Notes: a model not told the origin generated them from the sequence alone. Numbered from the stretch's first letter, positions 13,404 to 24,851 are shown. The stretch: DNA of 64,000 nucleotides from Hoplostethus atlanticus (GCA_034670405.1 JAXDDX010000176.1:406001-470000); one strand, 5' to 3'. Translations and numbers: made by a program.

Positions 13404-13455
13404 GTCCGGATGGATAACGTCCGGATGGATAACGTCCGGATGGATAACGTCCGGC
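13404..13455. repeat. 14-bp tandem repeat (about three copies)
   Basis: Three perfect consecutive units of cgtccggatggata, followed by a partial fourth. Confidence 0.9.
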
Positions 13456-13538
13456 TCCGTTACGGTCAAATCCGGTTCCCTCTCCCAGATGAGGTTTGAA
13501 TCCCAAACCAAACTGTCCGTAGCTCCGTTCAGTCTTAC

Positions 13539-13650
13539 CTTAGCGGGCCGTGGCGGTGGGTGGACGGGGATGTGAGCTGGTTGTTCCTGATGTAGAGTCC
13601 AGATAGTTTCTAGCTGACAGATCCACCTGCCTCACCTGTACCTACCGCGG
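13539..13650 (-). other. Probable non-coding first exon of the LITAF-domain gene
   Basis: On the minus strand a strong donor, CTAAG|gtaaga, follows a GC-rich stretch just downstream of GC boxes. The first coding exon at 8189 has its own upstream acceptor (tctttctcag), so a 5' exon is required. This is the best candidate seen. It would make a first intron of about 5.3 kb. The transcription start is inferred, not observed. Confidence 0.5.
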
Positions 13651-13657
13651 CCACTCC

Positions 13658-13700
13658 CTGGCCCCGCCCACAGCCCCGCCCACAGCCCCGCCCCCTGTCT
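13658..13700 (-). promoter_or_regulatory. GC-box cluster, likely TATA-less promoter
   Basis: Three near-tandem 12-bp units of ccccgcccacag type give three or four Sp1/KLF-type GC boxes. They lie immediately upstream of the candidate first exon on the minus strand. No TATA element is visible, which fits a housekeeping-type promoter. Confidence 0.5.
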
Positions 13701-13984
13701 GCAGGCACATGAATATGCAGCGGGGTGACTCAGGCGGTTAGGTGTAACTGGAAAAGGTTTCTCTTTGTTCTTTGTTTCTGATTATGGAGGCGGGAGTCAG
13801 AAGAACCTGTTTCCCTCCTTCACATTCTTCTGAGACTGTTTCACCTGACAGACATGCTGGAATGTGACACGGAGGCAACTGACCAACTCTGATTGACATG
13901 AGCTTACTCGTCCTTTCATTCACTTACAGTTGGCCCATAGCTGATAGCCCATAGCCGATAGCCGATAGCCGATATTTTGTGCTG

Positions 13985-14110
13985 ATATTCAGCATCTTCA
14001 AATTTGACTATTTTCATGCCCAAAAAATGAGAAGGATTCAGTGTTTCTTCTGAGGTTGGAAAAGCCTCAGAAACTGCATTTAAAACATCATGTGACACTA
14101 AAACTCTCCA
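13985..14110 (-). repeat. Dispersed repeat family B, copy 1
   Basis: On the minus strand it carries a GTTTCTGAGGCTTTTCCA-type stretch and gaaacactgaatccttctca. The same elements appear at 23345-23540 and 53595-53740. The family name is unknown to me. Confidence 0.6.
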
Positions 14111-14446
14111 TCCAAATCCAGAAGAATGAAATTATTTTAGCATTAGCAGCTTTTAAGGGTGAGTCACCACCATAACTATTATTATATACTAAATATACTA
14201 TTATTATATAATGATTATAAAAAGAATCATCTGAATTTCACCGTTCAATATCTCTGAAATTCAGAGGATCTGTATTTGTATCATTTTAGATATTTTTGGA
14301 TTATTTTTTTCCAATCAATATAAATAAAATAAAGGCAACACAGCAGAATGCAACATAACTGGACATCAACACCAAACAACAGAAGATTACACTTGATTCT
14401 GAAAAATATCAACCGCTAGCTAGTCCAAACAGAATTAAAAGTGTCT

Positions 14447-14450
14447 TACT

Positions 14451-14521
<71 letters not shown>

Positions 14522-14592
14522 TCCCGTCTGCCTCTTCTCTCCCAAAACACATCCAGGGACGCTGCCCATGATGTCAGCCGGGTGAGGCGGGA

Positions 14593-14645
<53 letters not shown>

Positions 14646-14791
14646 GCCGGACCTGATGAACAACATTCCAGAAACGGGACCGATCCTTTGGCTTTTTGTG
14701 TTTTACATTCCATAGCAGGGCTGAGAGGGCTGAAGGGTTTCTCAGTGTGTGTGTGTGTGTTTGTATGTGTGTGAGTGTGTGTGTGTGTGTT

Positions 14792-14825
<34 letters not shown>
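14447..14825. repeat. Cluster of (CA)n and (TG)n microsatellites
   Basis: A (CA)n block at 14451-14519, (TG)n at 14595-14642, and two interrupted (TG)n blocks at 14744-14825. The first two are inverted relative to each other and could pair as a hairpin with a loop of about 75 nt. Confidence 0.95.
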
Positions 14826-14832
<7 letters not shown>

Positions 14833-15213
14833 AAGATATTAAGGGCGGGTGGATTGTTTCATGTATCATCTATGTCATTATTTAGTGATTACAGGACACA
14901 GGCTTGAATATAATGTAATAAGAATCATAACGGCTCTCATACCAGTCTGAGTAACAAAAAATAACCCGTAGGTGGAGAGTTTAGATGGGGAGGGATGGAA
15001 GTAGGAAGAGAGAGGGTGGGAGGATGGGATGAGGAGAAGATGGACAGAGTGAAAGTTGGGAAGGGAGGGTGGAAGGGAGGATGACAGTTCACAGTTAGAT
15101 AGTGCATGGATGTTTGGAGGATCGCCCCTGACTCAGGAGGTGTTTCAATACTGAGCGACTGGAAGAGGAAAGAAAGAGAGTCGGGGTGTTTGTCTGTTGG
15201 TATCTTGGTCTAT

Positions 15214-15220
15214 CTGCCTC

Positions 15221-15253
<33 letters not shown>

Positions 15254-15275
15254 GTGTCTGTCTGTCTTTCTATCT
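15214..15275. repeat. (TCTG)n microsatellite
   Basis: Interrupted TCTG/TCTA tetranucleotide tract. Confidence 0.9.
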
Positions 15276-15382
15276 ATCCACCTGTCTGCCTGCTTGTCTG
15301 TCTCTGTTGGGTGAAGCTGGTCTCTTTCTTTCATGTGAAGGACAAAGAGATGATGGACATTACATGACTCCATTAATGTTTG

Positions 15383-15508
15383 GCATTGTCTCCAGATGTT
15401 TTCATTGTCTCCAGATGTTTTTCATTGTTTCCAGATGTTTTTCATTGTCTCCAGATGTTTTTCATTGTCTCCAGATGTTTTTCATTGTTTCCAGATGTTT
15501 TTCAAGAC
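15383..15508. repeat. 20-bp minisatellite, about six copies
   Basis: Units read ttcattgtctccagatgttt, with tct/ttt variation. Confidence 0.95.
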
Positions 15509-15509
15509 A

Positions 15510-16205
15510 AGACACACATATGATCAGGTAGACTAAATCAGGGGCCCAAGGATCCTTGGTGGGTAGAGAAACAGGGCAGGGAACCATTTGAAGCCCGGCG
15601 TATAAAAACATATTCATAACGCCTCATCAACGTATTTATATACTCAGTTATGATGCTTATGATTGATATATGGAGGCTTTTATTTTTACATCACTTTTTC
15701 TTTTTCAATGCATGTTTATGGTATGTGAGACAAAGCGATCCATTCTACTTCACACAGGTTGCAGTAACCTCGTTGTAGACTAGCTGTCCAGTATTTTATC
15801 TGTTGGTCACATAATGTTAGGCTCTAGTTTTTGTCCAAAGTATCTTATTTTTGTCTATTAATGGTTTGAGTTTGCTCAATATAATTTATTTTGTCTGAAA
15901 TACATTTTTTAATTTTTTTTATAAAACAATGTTGACATAAAAAAATAAACTGCAGACCCCCTGCAGTACCTGCAGACCCCCGGTTGAAGACCACTGGACT
16001 AAATGATATTGGTTAATGAGTCATTTGGTCCAGTCGTCTTCTAATCTTGTCATTTTAGTTTTTTAAACAAGTGACAAACTCTTGAAAGTTGATTCCCATT
16101 TGATTTGATGTTCTAGTGTACATTGTTTAAACACGTATGTATGCTACTGTAAGTATGCTACTGGTTAAGTCACAGAAATACCTTGACTACACCCTAGACA
16201 GCATT

Positions 16206-16258
<53 letters not shown>

Positions 16259-17080
16259 CACACACACACACACACAGCTGGCCTAGAATCAGCTGGAGAG
16301 TCATCCGTCTCTCTGGACGTGCATAGCGATGCCTATCTGCGGTGTGTTTCATGACGGTGAGTGCTGAGTAGTTCATCACTGTGTCACTGAATGTGTCTTA
16401 TCTAACAAACTGATCCACTTTACTGTCACGTCTCAGCACAAGCTTCCCTTTTATGTGCCAATTTCACTACCAACAATACATCTAAAATCTGATTCAGATG
16501 CGATGTAAACACCATGCTGTGGTTACAGCGATGGGATCATGCTCTTGATTGAAGTCGGCATGATCACAGTAACTATGTGGAGTTGTTGTGTGGCGGCAGA
16601 CGGGGACTGTGGTCTGGACTAGATTGTGGTCTGATTCAAACCGATATCTGTCACCCAGCTGCTTGTAGGAGCAGTTGGGCATGTCTTCTCCAATGTGGGT
16701 TTCCCAAAAGTGGTAATGGAGAGTCATGGCTGTAAGTGTTTGGTAAAATGTAATAGTGGCGCAACAGGAAATCTTTTTTTATTTTTTTTTTAGCAGAACT
16801 CTGATTTCCAAATTCTCTCTGAATAAGCCAAATAAACTGGAGAGTCATTAATACTGCTTCATCAGACTATTGCCTCGCAATATTGGCAATAATCACATTT
16901 TTGTGTGCATGTAAACGCAGCTGATGACAAACTGAATGAAACCTTTTTAATCACTTGAGTAAAAGAAATTACATGGAAAAATAATGGAAACACATTTTAC
17001 TGCAGGCTACTACAAACATAGCTGCACCTGCTCATGTGGTTACGGTGTGAGTCAGTGTCCTCCAACATGAAGCTGTTACA
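15510..17080. other. Gene-free interval between the LITAF-domain gene and SLC2A6
   Basis: AT-rich unique sequence with a (CA)n microsatellite at 16209-16276. No exon with supported homology was seen on either strand. Confidence 0.6.
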
Positions 17081-17099
17081 CATCATTTAACACAGAAAA

Positions 17100-17220
17100 C
17101 ATGTCGACTTGGCACGAATCCGCCCTGCTGAAGTGTCCTTGAGCAAGACACTGAACCCCTACCATGATGAAGTGTCACGTTTTACAATACGGCGAAATGT
17201 TTCCGTGTACGTCTGCTAAC
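17100..17220 (+). repeat. SINE-like fragment (TGTCCTTGAGCAAG family)
   Basis: Contains gaagtgtccttgagcaagac followed by actgaacccct. The same core recurs at 45070 on the plus strand, on the minus strand near 36470, and in shorter form near 21640. The core is widespread in teleost genomes next to tRNA-like heads. Only a partial body is present here. Confidence 0.55.
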
Positions 17221-17734
17221 AGAGTTGAAGAAGTCAGTTAAGGAAGGAAGGAAAAGTGAATCTCCAAATCTCTGGCATTCTCCTGTGAGTTGCTTACTAC
17301 CCTCTAAAAAATGCTGTGATCTGTCAGAATGTTGTAAATCACTTTATAAGACGGTGGAGGTGACACGCTGGGCGTCTGTCATGCTGACATGTGACTCATC
17401 GGGACGAAACCCTGAGACGAACTTGTAGTGTTTGTTTGGGTGAATAACACTCAAATCCTCGGACACTCACGCGTTGTGATGCATCACCGATGTGTGATGC
17501 TCAACCCGAATTCCCTCAATGACCTTCAACAAAACACACACACACACACACACACGCACTCTACCTGAAAACCATGAAACCTAACCTGTGGCCACACCCT
17601 CTCTGAGAAAACACAGAATGGAACTCGACACCACCTTACCATCAATCAACCAATCATTACCATCAATCGACCAATCATCCATTTCTGTTACTATCACTGC
17701 TGTTACTGGGAGGGAGTGGGAAGATGGGGGAGAG

Positions 17735-17758
17735 GGAGATGGGGGGGGGGGGGGGGGT
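17735..17758. repeat. Poly(G) run
   Basis: About seventeen consecutive G residues flanked by GGGGGAGAGGGAGAT. It has quadruplex potential. Confidence 0.9.
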
Positions 17759-17987
17759 GATGTGCAACACAGGTTTGTAAGTCAGACTCAAACCTACGAC
17801 ACTGAGAGCACATGGCATGAGACCAGCCCGTATCATCACATCCTGTCATCCCTTGTAAGGACAGACAATATGAAACCTGCTGGGAACCTGTTTGTTCACA
17901 TGTACACCAGGACAGGATACATACTTATGTCTGTCTATATACACACATATATATATATATATATATATGTGTCTAGATGATGAAGAC

Positions 17988-18350
17988 ACTTAAAGTAATA
18001 ATTTGTGACATTTTCATATAAATAAAATCAGTTTTTCTACTCTCTGTCTACCATCACTGACTGATAACACAATAGAGATTCAACCTCTAGTCAGTTCATG
18101 AAGCTTTTCCATCTGCTGCACCCGGTGTCAGGTCGGTCTTTACCAGGAGAAATCCTCTGGAGACAGGAAGTGATGCGTTTTACGTTTCTTGCAGCAGCAA
18201 CAGCGGTTTGTTTGGAATCAACAGAAGAAGAACTGGGTAGTTAGCGTGAGCAGCGATAGCCACCGTGGCTGAACAGACAAAGAAAAGAGCGCCACCTACA
18301 GGAACTCAATCTCCATCAATAGAAAATCCAAGGAGAAAGACCTTCAGGAG
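17988..18350 (+). repeat. Dispersed repeat family A, copy 1 (longest)
   Basis: Starts ttaaagtaataatttgtgac, passes through gacaggaagtgatgcgtttt and gatagccaccgtggctgaac, and ends near tccaaggagaaagac. Copies occur at 23925-24145 (plus) and 54490-54660 (minus), with a head-only fragment at 22300-22390. It lies just 3' of the SLC2A6 stop codon and so is probably within that 3'UTR. Confidence 0.75.
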
Positions 18351-18391
18351 GTTCAGCCTTAGCGTAGTGGAGCGATGCTCATCAGCGCTGC

Positions 18392-20781
18392 CTATTGGCT
18401 GATGGTGAAAGTGCGTCCTGTCCTGAAGTAGTTCTCGATTTCCTCCAGCGAGCGTCCACGTGTCTCCGGGACGCAGACGGCCGTGAACAGCAGACACAAC
18501 ACACACACCACGGTGAACCACAGGAAGGGCACGTACAGTCCGTACTTGTCCTCCAGGTGTGTGAAGGCGTACGTGAGCATGAAGGCCGTCAACCAGCTGA
18601 CGGTCACGCACAGACCGGAGGCCACGCCCCTGGCGACCAACGGCAACACCTCTGACATCAGCAGCCACGTGATTGGCCCCCAGCCCATGGCGTAACCTAG
18701 GATATAAGCAATAGCATCAGGACAAAGCGAACACAGAGGTATATAGGTATGTTACAGTTGTGGTACTGCTCAGTAGGAAAGGCGTGGCACTAACACTTCC
18801 AGGGTCGGGGGTTCGACTCCCACCGGGGCCACCCAGACTAAAAATAACAGTACACTGAAACTACAACGCCTTTCACACTTGCACCAAAAAAAAATGCCTG
18901 GAAATGCAGGTCTGTCCTCTTCCAAAGTGAGACTGCAATCTGAACGAGCAGGAAACAAAACCAAACTGCAAGGGATTATGGGTATAAGGAGATGGATGTT
19001 GACATCTGATAGCCAGCAGTTCCTCATACTTGCAAACCCTAGCACAGGGGTGTCCAATCATGTGCCACGGAGGGCCGAGTGTATAAGATACACTAACCAG
19101 ATAATTTGACCGGCCTATCACACCCTCAACCAGAGAGGAGGGACTGATCAGTGAAACCTCCTGGTGTAGTCTCAGGTTCAAATGAAAACCTGCACACACT
19201 CGGCCCTCCATGGCACATGATTGGACACCCCTGCCCCATGACAAGATGAGCGAGCAAACCGCTCATATTCAGACATTTCTTCATGTGTTCTCATCTGGTA
19301 TTAAGAACCAGAGACGGTAAATCACGGAGTCCATCATGCTTTGCTACAAGTTACAGGGACTGGGATCAGATTTGTTTGTGAACCTGGGATTTTGTTTGTT
19401 TTGATGTGAGACTGTCCAATTAACAAGCCCTGGTTTGCTTGTAATTGAGTGGTGTGAACTTAAATGCACCCAATACAAAAACAAAGTAAACATCTGGTTG
19501 ACACCGAGGACCGCCCCCTGGAGATGAGCTCACACTCACCAAATATAAACACCATGGTGCTGATGAGAGGGATGAGCCCTGCTGCAGTTTGGTGGCTGGT
19601 GGCCAAAGTGGTGCCAATTGCATTCTGGGAGATGTAGTCCAAAGTCAACACAGTGAGGTTGTGAGGGGAGGGGGGTGGCGGGCAGGGTGTGGTGTGGGAG
19701 TATATGGTCAGAGTCAGACTGGACAGGAACATCAGCATGCTCGACGTGTACAGTAAAGCTTTGCGTCCTGCCTTGTCCATCAAACTGGCTGCTATGACAA
19801 CCGAGAAGAGGCGGACCGCCCCCACTATCACAGCATCATACCTGAAAGGATGAGTCACAGATTTGTTCATTATTAGTGATGATTAATAATTTATGATTTG
19901 CTTGTAGCTTGATTGGTGGATGAATCAAACATTTGGATCACTAGTAAGTGGAATCAATGAATCACTGAATCACTGAATCACTGAATCAATGAATCAGTCA
20001 GTCAGTCAGTCAAGCTTTATTTATATAGCACATATCCTACAATTCAATGAAATACAACGTGTTTAAAAGTTAAATGAAAATGAGAAATAAAAATAGTAAA
20101 AGAGGAATAACAATATCAAAAGAAAGAAAATACATTTTAAAAGGTTCTTTATTGCATGCTGTCAAAATTGGATTGGATTCATAATGTGAATGGGCGTGGC
20201 CTGAACCTCTTCCCAAAGCTGAATACTCTTTGGTAGCAAGTGAATAGAATAGAATAGAATAGAATAGAATAGAATTCTCCTCTTGCCTGGAATCCAGGGA
20301 GACTTTGCTCTTGGAGAAGATGGGCTCCAGGAAGACCAGAATGGGAGTGATGCCCGTCATCTGCTGCAGGAAACGCATCATCACCGAGATGGCGATTGGT
20401 CGGTAGTAGTTGGGCGTGGCCAGCTCCGACCATGTGACTCTACCATGACTGTTGATGCTGCGCTGTATCAGGAGACACAAACAGTAAGTGAACGGGATGA
20501 TGGTGTTATTCAGTTAAAACGTGTCGTAGCAGCTCTCTGCCTCTGACCTGAATAGCAGTGAGCTCGATCTCTGTGTGGTACTGTGGGCCCCTCAGCCAGC
20601 GGAGGGCCCTCTCGGCCTGCTGCTGTCTGCCCAGCGAGAGGAGCCTCCTGGGGGAGCAGGGCATCATCACCAGCAGCACCACCATCAGCAACGCCGGCAG
20701 CTCCCCTGCCACCGCCAGCCACCGCCACGGCACAACCAGGCCTACACAGGAGGCATGATGTGCACACACACAAGGATATGG

Positions 20782-20829
<48 letters not shown>

Positions 20830-21182
20830 ATGAAGACACACGCAGATACATACAAACATGTTACAAATACCCTCACAGATTTGTGATCTGTGAAGTGTTG
20901 TAATTTACTTTTTTGGTGTACTTTCCCTCAACCTGCCTTGTTAGGGATTTCCTACATTTCCCAGAATGCCTTTCGACACTGTAAGTTGCTCTGGAGGGCT
21001 TCAGCTAAATCTTCAGATGTGAATTTAAACCTTCATCAAAGATATTGAAGTATTCCTGTAACAGTAATGACGTGCTACCCAGGGCGTAGAGGGCCAGGGC
21101 TCCAAACACAGCGGTGATCTGAGGGCAGGAGCCCAGAGCCCCTCTCACTGCTGGGTGGGAGATCTCAGAGATGTAAACCTGT

Positions 21183-21280
<98 letters not shown>

Positions 21281-21675
21281 TTTGCGTAGGAAGGCAGGAA
21301 GGTCACATACACACATGGCTATCATCAGCATAATCATCATCATGACATCGCCCAGGTGGAAGGCAATGATTCTGTAACCGTGGTAACCTACAGGTATGGA
21401 TGCGGCGGTCATCCCCCCGGCAACGCCTGTTAGGAAACGCCCCACATGGAGCATCCACCTGTCTACAGCCCCGCCCAGCAGCATGTACCTGAGATACACA
21501 GATGCACACAGATCATTACATCAGCATGACTACCATCATCATCATCATCATCATCATCACTATAATCTCAATCAGTTTTCACATTATCATCATCTTCATC
21601 ATCATCAGGGGGAGCGACAGGTTAGAGAGATCCAAACATGAATGTGTCCTTGAGCAAGTAAAGTAATGTAAATGT

Positions 21676-21707
<32 letters not shown>

Positions 21708-22628
21708 CAACCATCAGAACACAGTGAACAGAGACCCACCCAATAGTCGAGGGCACCGCTGACGTCATGATGCTCAGCTTCCGTCCAATCACGTCGTTGA
21801 GCAGCATGGCTCCCAGCCCGCCGGCGGCTGCTCCGAGGGGGTAGACCGACCCGAACCAGGCGGCCTGCTCCGTGTCCATCCTGAGCCGAGGGTCAGTGGT
21901 GGGGGTCTGGAGCTGGGGCAGGACGGGGGAGGGGAACACCAGGGAGTAGCCGAAGCTGAAGTTCCCCAGGACGGCCGAGAAGACGGCCAGGAACAGCCTG
22001 GAGTTACGGGTCTGGGGGGTGAGGTGGGGTGAGGTGGGGTGAGGTGGGGTGAGGTGGGGTGAGGTGAGGTGGGGTGAGGTGGGGTGAGGTGGGGTGGGGG
22101 ATGTAAGTCACAGTTCAGTCAAATGTGCAAAATTCAGTGTAACTGCATCCATTTATTATATTACTGTATTTACTAACATAGAAAATGACTGAGTATTGAC
22201 TCATTATTAATATTTTAAGACCTTGAGGGGTTGGAGAGTGTTGAAGTTTAACATCAAGTTATATTTAATACTGTCAATTCAAAATGTGCTTCCTTCAGAA
22301 TTAAAGTAATAATCTGCAATATTTTCATATTTATAAATGTCTGTTTTGCTACTTTCCACAGTCAGTTGATATGAAACAAGTTTATCCAAGGTGCCTGTCT
22401 GAATTTCTAGATTCTCCCATCTTGGCAATCAATATCGGTGGGGTAGGGATCAATAACAGGTTAGGCATCAAACCAAATAAATTCAATCGATCAAATACAC
22501 ATAAAAATAGACAAAAAGGGTTACAGGGTTTTGAGTTTTTAGATACTTTAAAATTAAAGTGAAATGTTTCCAACCTTGGACTGAGTGGATGTGGGTTCCC
22601 TGTCCAGCAGTGGCGTGTCCTCGTCCAT
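18392..22628 (-). CDS. slc2a6: SLC2A6 (GLUT6) facilitative sugar transporter, complete
   Basis: Eight minus-strand exons: 22628-22575, 22011-21740, 21488-21392, 21178-21079, 20741-20548, 20462-20287, 19841-19540 and 18696-18392. They sum to 1500 nt (499 aa; human has 507) and every phase agrees. The N-terminus [11 protein letters not shown] carries an acidic dileucine sorting signal, as in intracellular GLUT6/GLUT8. Major-facilitator sugar-transporter motifs are in order: [32 protein letters not shown] (PESPR-like), [37 protein letters not shown] and [12 protein letters not shown]. Twelve membrane helices are expected. GLUT6 is a lysosomal/endosomal class III GLUT. The intron after 20287 begins with GC rather than GT (TTCCAG|gcaaga), and the frame is restored only by using it. 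Divergent from PTX4, 2.3 kb away. Very secure. Confidence 0.96.
18745..18838 (+). repeat. tRNA-like SINE head or tRNA pseudogene in SLC2A6 intron 7
   Basis: A tRNA-shaped sequence has an A-box-like start (gctcagtagg), an anticodon-loop-like CTAACAC and a near-perfect B-box GGTTCGACTCC. The acceptor ends do not pair and no CCA or terminator follows. It is antisense to SLC2A6. Confidence 0.5.
19045..19233. mobile_element. hAT-type MITE, 189 bp, in SLC2A6 intron 7
   Basis: The ends are inverted repeats of about 37 bp with one mismatch, starting CAGGGGTGTCCAATCATGTG and continuing into GGAGGGCCGAGTGT. A CAGGGGTG terminus is typical of hAT transposons. The interior of about 115 bp has no coding capacity. 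The flanking 8-mers (ccctagca and ccccatga) match at only five positions, so the target duplication is eroded or the boundary is off by a base. Confidence 0.88.
19998..20060 (-). repeat. Short dispersed-repeat tail
   Basis: On the minus strand the stretch ctatataaataaagcttgac precedes (CTGA)n. It resembles common teleost retroposon 3' ends. It is in SLC2A6 intron 6. Confidence 0.4.
20785..20828. repeat. (CA)n microsatellite upstream of SLC2A6 exon 5
   Basis: About 21 CA units in SLC2A6 intron 4. In the transcript this is a UG tract 45 nt before the exon 5 acceptor. Confidence 0.95.
21183..21278. repeat. (CA)48 microsatellite abutting SLC2A6 exon 4 acceptor
   Basis: In the transcript this is (UG)48 followed at once by ucacag and exon 4, so the repeat takes the place of an ordinary polypyrimidine tract. 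Confidence 0.95.
21535..21710. repeat. (ATC)n microsatellites in SLC2A6 intron 2
   Basis: Two ATC blocks, near 21535-21560 and 21676-21708. A short tgtccttgagcaag SINE-like core lies between them at about 21643. Confidence 0.9.
22012..22100. repeat. 10-bp minisatellite GGGGTGAGGT at the SLC2A6 exon 2 acceptor
   Basis: About eight decamers lie directly against the exon 2 boundary. The plus strand is G-rich with quadruplex potential. The transcript strand is (ACCUCACCCC)n and serves as the pyrimidine tract. Confidence 0.93.
22300..22395 (+). repeat. Dispersed repeat family A, head-only fragment
   Basis: Begins ttaaagtaataatctgcaat then attttcatat, matching the first 80-90 bp of the copy at 17988. 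It lies in SLC2A6 intron 1. Confidence 0.6.
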
Positions 22629-23344
22629 GTCTGCAGCGTCTGTAGAGTCAGTTACAACCAATCCTGCCAACGTTGATGATCCTGGTAGATACCGACACTT
22701 CTGCCGTGGTTAGTCTTTACTGCCCTAACCGTCTCTGTGTGTCCTTCCCTCTAGGGGTTACTAGAAAAAGAGAAGCTCATTGTAGTAAAAAAAACGTTTA
22801 GTCCAACTGAAACAGAGTCCATCTACCCTACTGAAGAAATGAACCTGACCGTCCTGCAGACAGCACGGCCGTGAGAAATGAACCTCACGGAGGATAACTG
22901 GATGTCATGCAGTCATAGTGAAAGTGAAATTAAAGGTGATTTCCACAACTGAATTTCAGATGAGGGGTATTCATCCTTTCCTTGTCTCTTTGAATGAAAT
23001 ATTTTAGAATAGTTGTTTAGACCTGACAAAAAAACTCCTACAGCACAAGTAGAATTAGAAGTTTTAAGCATATTTAAGCATATAACAGTGCTGGGTTAGT
23101 ATATTAATATGTTTTATTAAATGATGACATGATGGAGGTTCCTCAATGACCACAGCTACATACAAACTAAAATCTGCAATGACATTTGATTTTCTTTGCA
23201 CATTTTATTTATTCATTACATTTTTCACCGATGGTTTTTGTAAATGAATTCTTCATGTAAAGGCAGCAATGAATCCCAGAATGTCCCGGCTGTTGAATTG
23301 GTGGGATGGGTCACCCTAAAGAGCTGCTAAAGAATGTCATTAGT

Positions 23345-23540
23345 GTTGGTTTCAGTGTCCCATGATGGGATGCATGCTGTTTCAGAGGCTTTTCCACCCT
23401 GACAAGAATTCTGGAGGACACACTGAATCCTTTTTGGCATGAAAATGATCGCATTTAGAGATTGTCTCAAAATATCCAATACAAAAATAAAAATCGACAT
23501 TTCAAAAAACCCATATTGTTCAAATCCCCAGTTGCATTGT
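23345..23540 (+). repeat. Dispersed repeat family B, copy 2
   Basis: Contains tttcagaggcttttccaccc then tgacaagaattctgga and cactgaatcc. It matches 53595-53740 and, on the other strand, 13985-14110. Confidence 0.65.
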
Positions 23541-23629
23541 TCCACTCTCCGTGCATTGCAGCATAGTGAGCTGTTTAAAGCCCCAGTGTAAATGTAAAGG
23601 TGTTGCAACCCCAGATTTCTGGTCAGGGG

Positions 23630-23745
23630 ACAGAAAGCAGAAGAGAAGCCAATCTATTCCTGGATTGGGCCATTCGGGAAGAAAGCAGAAGAGAAGCCAA
23701 TCTATTCCTGGATTGGGCCATTCGGGAAGAAAGCAGAAGAGAAGG
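23630..23745. repeat. 47-bp tandem repeat, about 2.4 copies
   Basis: Units of gaaagcagaagagaagccaa plus tctattcctggattgggccattcgg are near-identical. Confidence 0.9.
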
Positions 23746-23924
23746 AGAGTCCAGGTCTGCTGCTGGCTGAGTCAGAACAGCAGAACTGGCTGCTTCTCCC
23801 TCCGCCCACGCATCATGAGGTTTCCAGCCTGAGCTCCTTCAGCCCCACTCCCCTTCAAACACACACACAAGTACACTAACACACTCCTGCACACACACAC
23901 ACACACACACACTCTCTACGTCTA

Positions 23925-24145
23925 TTGATATAACACAATAGTGACTCAACCCACGTCCAGTTCATCAGACCCCGCCCGGTGTCAGGTGGGTCTTTCCAGG
24001 GAAAATCCTCGGGCGCACAGGAAGTGATGCGTTTGTGCTCAGGGCAGCAGCGACAGAAACTCAAGCGCCATCAACAGGAAAAATCCCAGGAGAAAGACGT
24101 CACGGTGCTGGACACACTGTTTGATTGACAGGTGATCTCTGGGAA
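23925..24145 (+). repeat. Dispersed repeat family A, copy 2
   Basis: Shares acaggaagtgatgcgttt and caacaggaaaaatcccagga with copy 1. Its right end, gtgctggacacactgtttga, matches the minus-strand copy at 54.5 kb. An internal deletion removes the segment containing the ccaccgtggctg block. Confidence 0.7.
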
Positions 24146-24235
24146 ACACCACAGCAATGAGAGACAAAGATGGAGACAACATGATAAAAATGTGAATATC
24201 ACAGATTAGCACTTTAAAGTCACGTATGAGGCCTT

Positions 24236-24305
24236 GATGTGAGTGTGTATTTGTTGTGAGTGTGTATTTGTTGTGAGGGTGTATTTGTTGTGAGTGTGTA
24301 TTTGA
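24236..24305. repeat. 19-bp tandem repeat, about four copies
   Basis: Units of gtgagtgtgtatttgtt with one variant. Confidence 0.85.
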
Positions 24306-24634
24306 CCTCCACTAGGGGCTTTTTTTCAGTTTCAGTTTGGGGACCGGTGCTCAACCTCCCACAGCATTTTAGTTAGAAAACAATGTACTTCTAACTCTAG
24401 ATGAACACTGCAAGATTTTAACCAGATGTAAAGGTGCAACCCTCCGTTTACATTGGGTAATCATAGTATTTGAAAAGCAGGATGTAGGACAAGCCTGTTA
24501 ATCTATGATGGACATGATAAACAAAAACATGTATAGAAATATACGTACATATGGACCTAATCATTCAAGACATCCGCCATATGTCATTATGTCTCAATCA
24601 CAAAAGGATATAGAAACAGGCAGGAAACACGATT

Positions 24635-24639
<5 letters not shown>

Positions 24640-24684
<45 letters not shown>

Positions 24685-24816
24685 GAGAGAGAGATTGAGT
24701 ACCTGTTAAATCCATCTGTATTGCCTCCAAGCTCCCTGATGGAAGCTGATGTTGTGGAAAGTGGAAAGTGTGTTCTTTTCCTGGCTTGTGGGTGTGCTTT
24801 TGTGTGTTGTTTGTGT

Positions 24817-24851
<35 letters not shown>

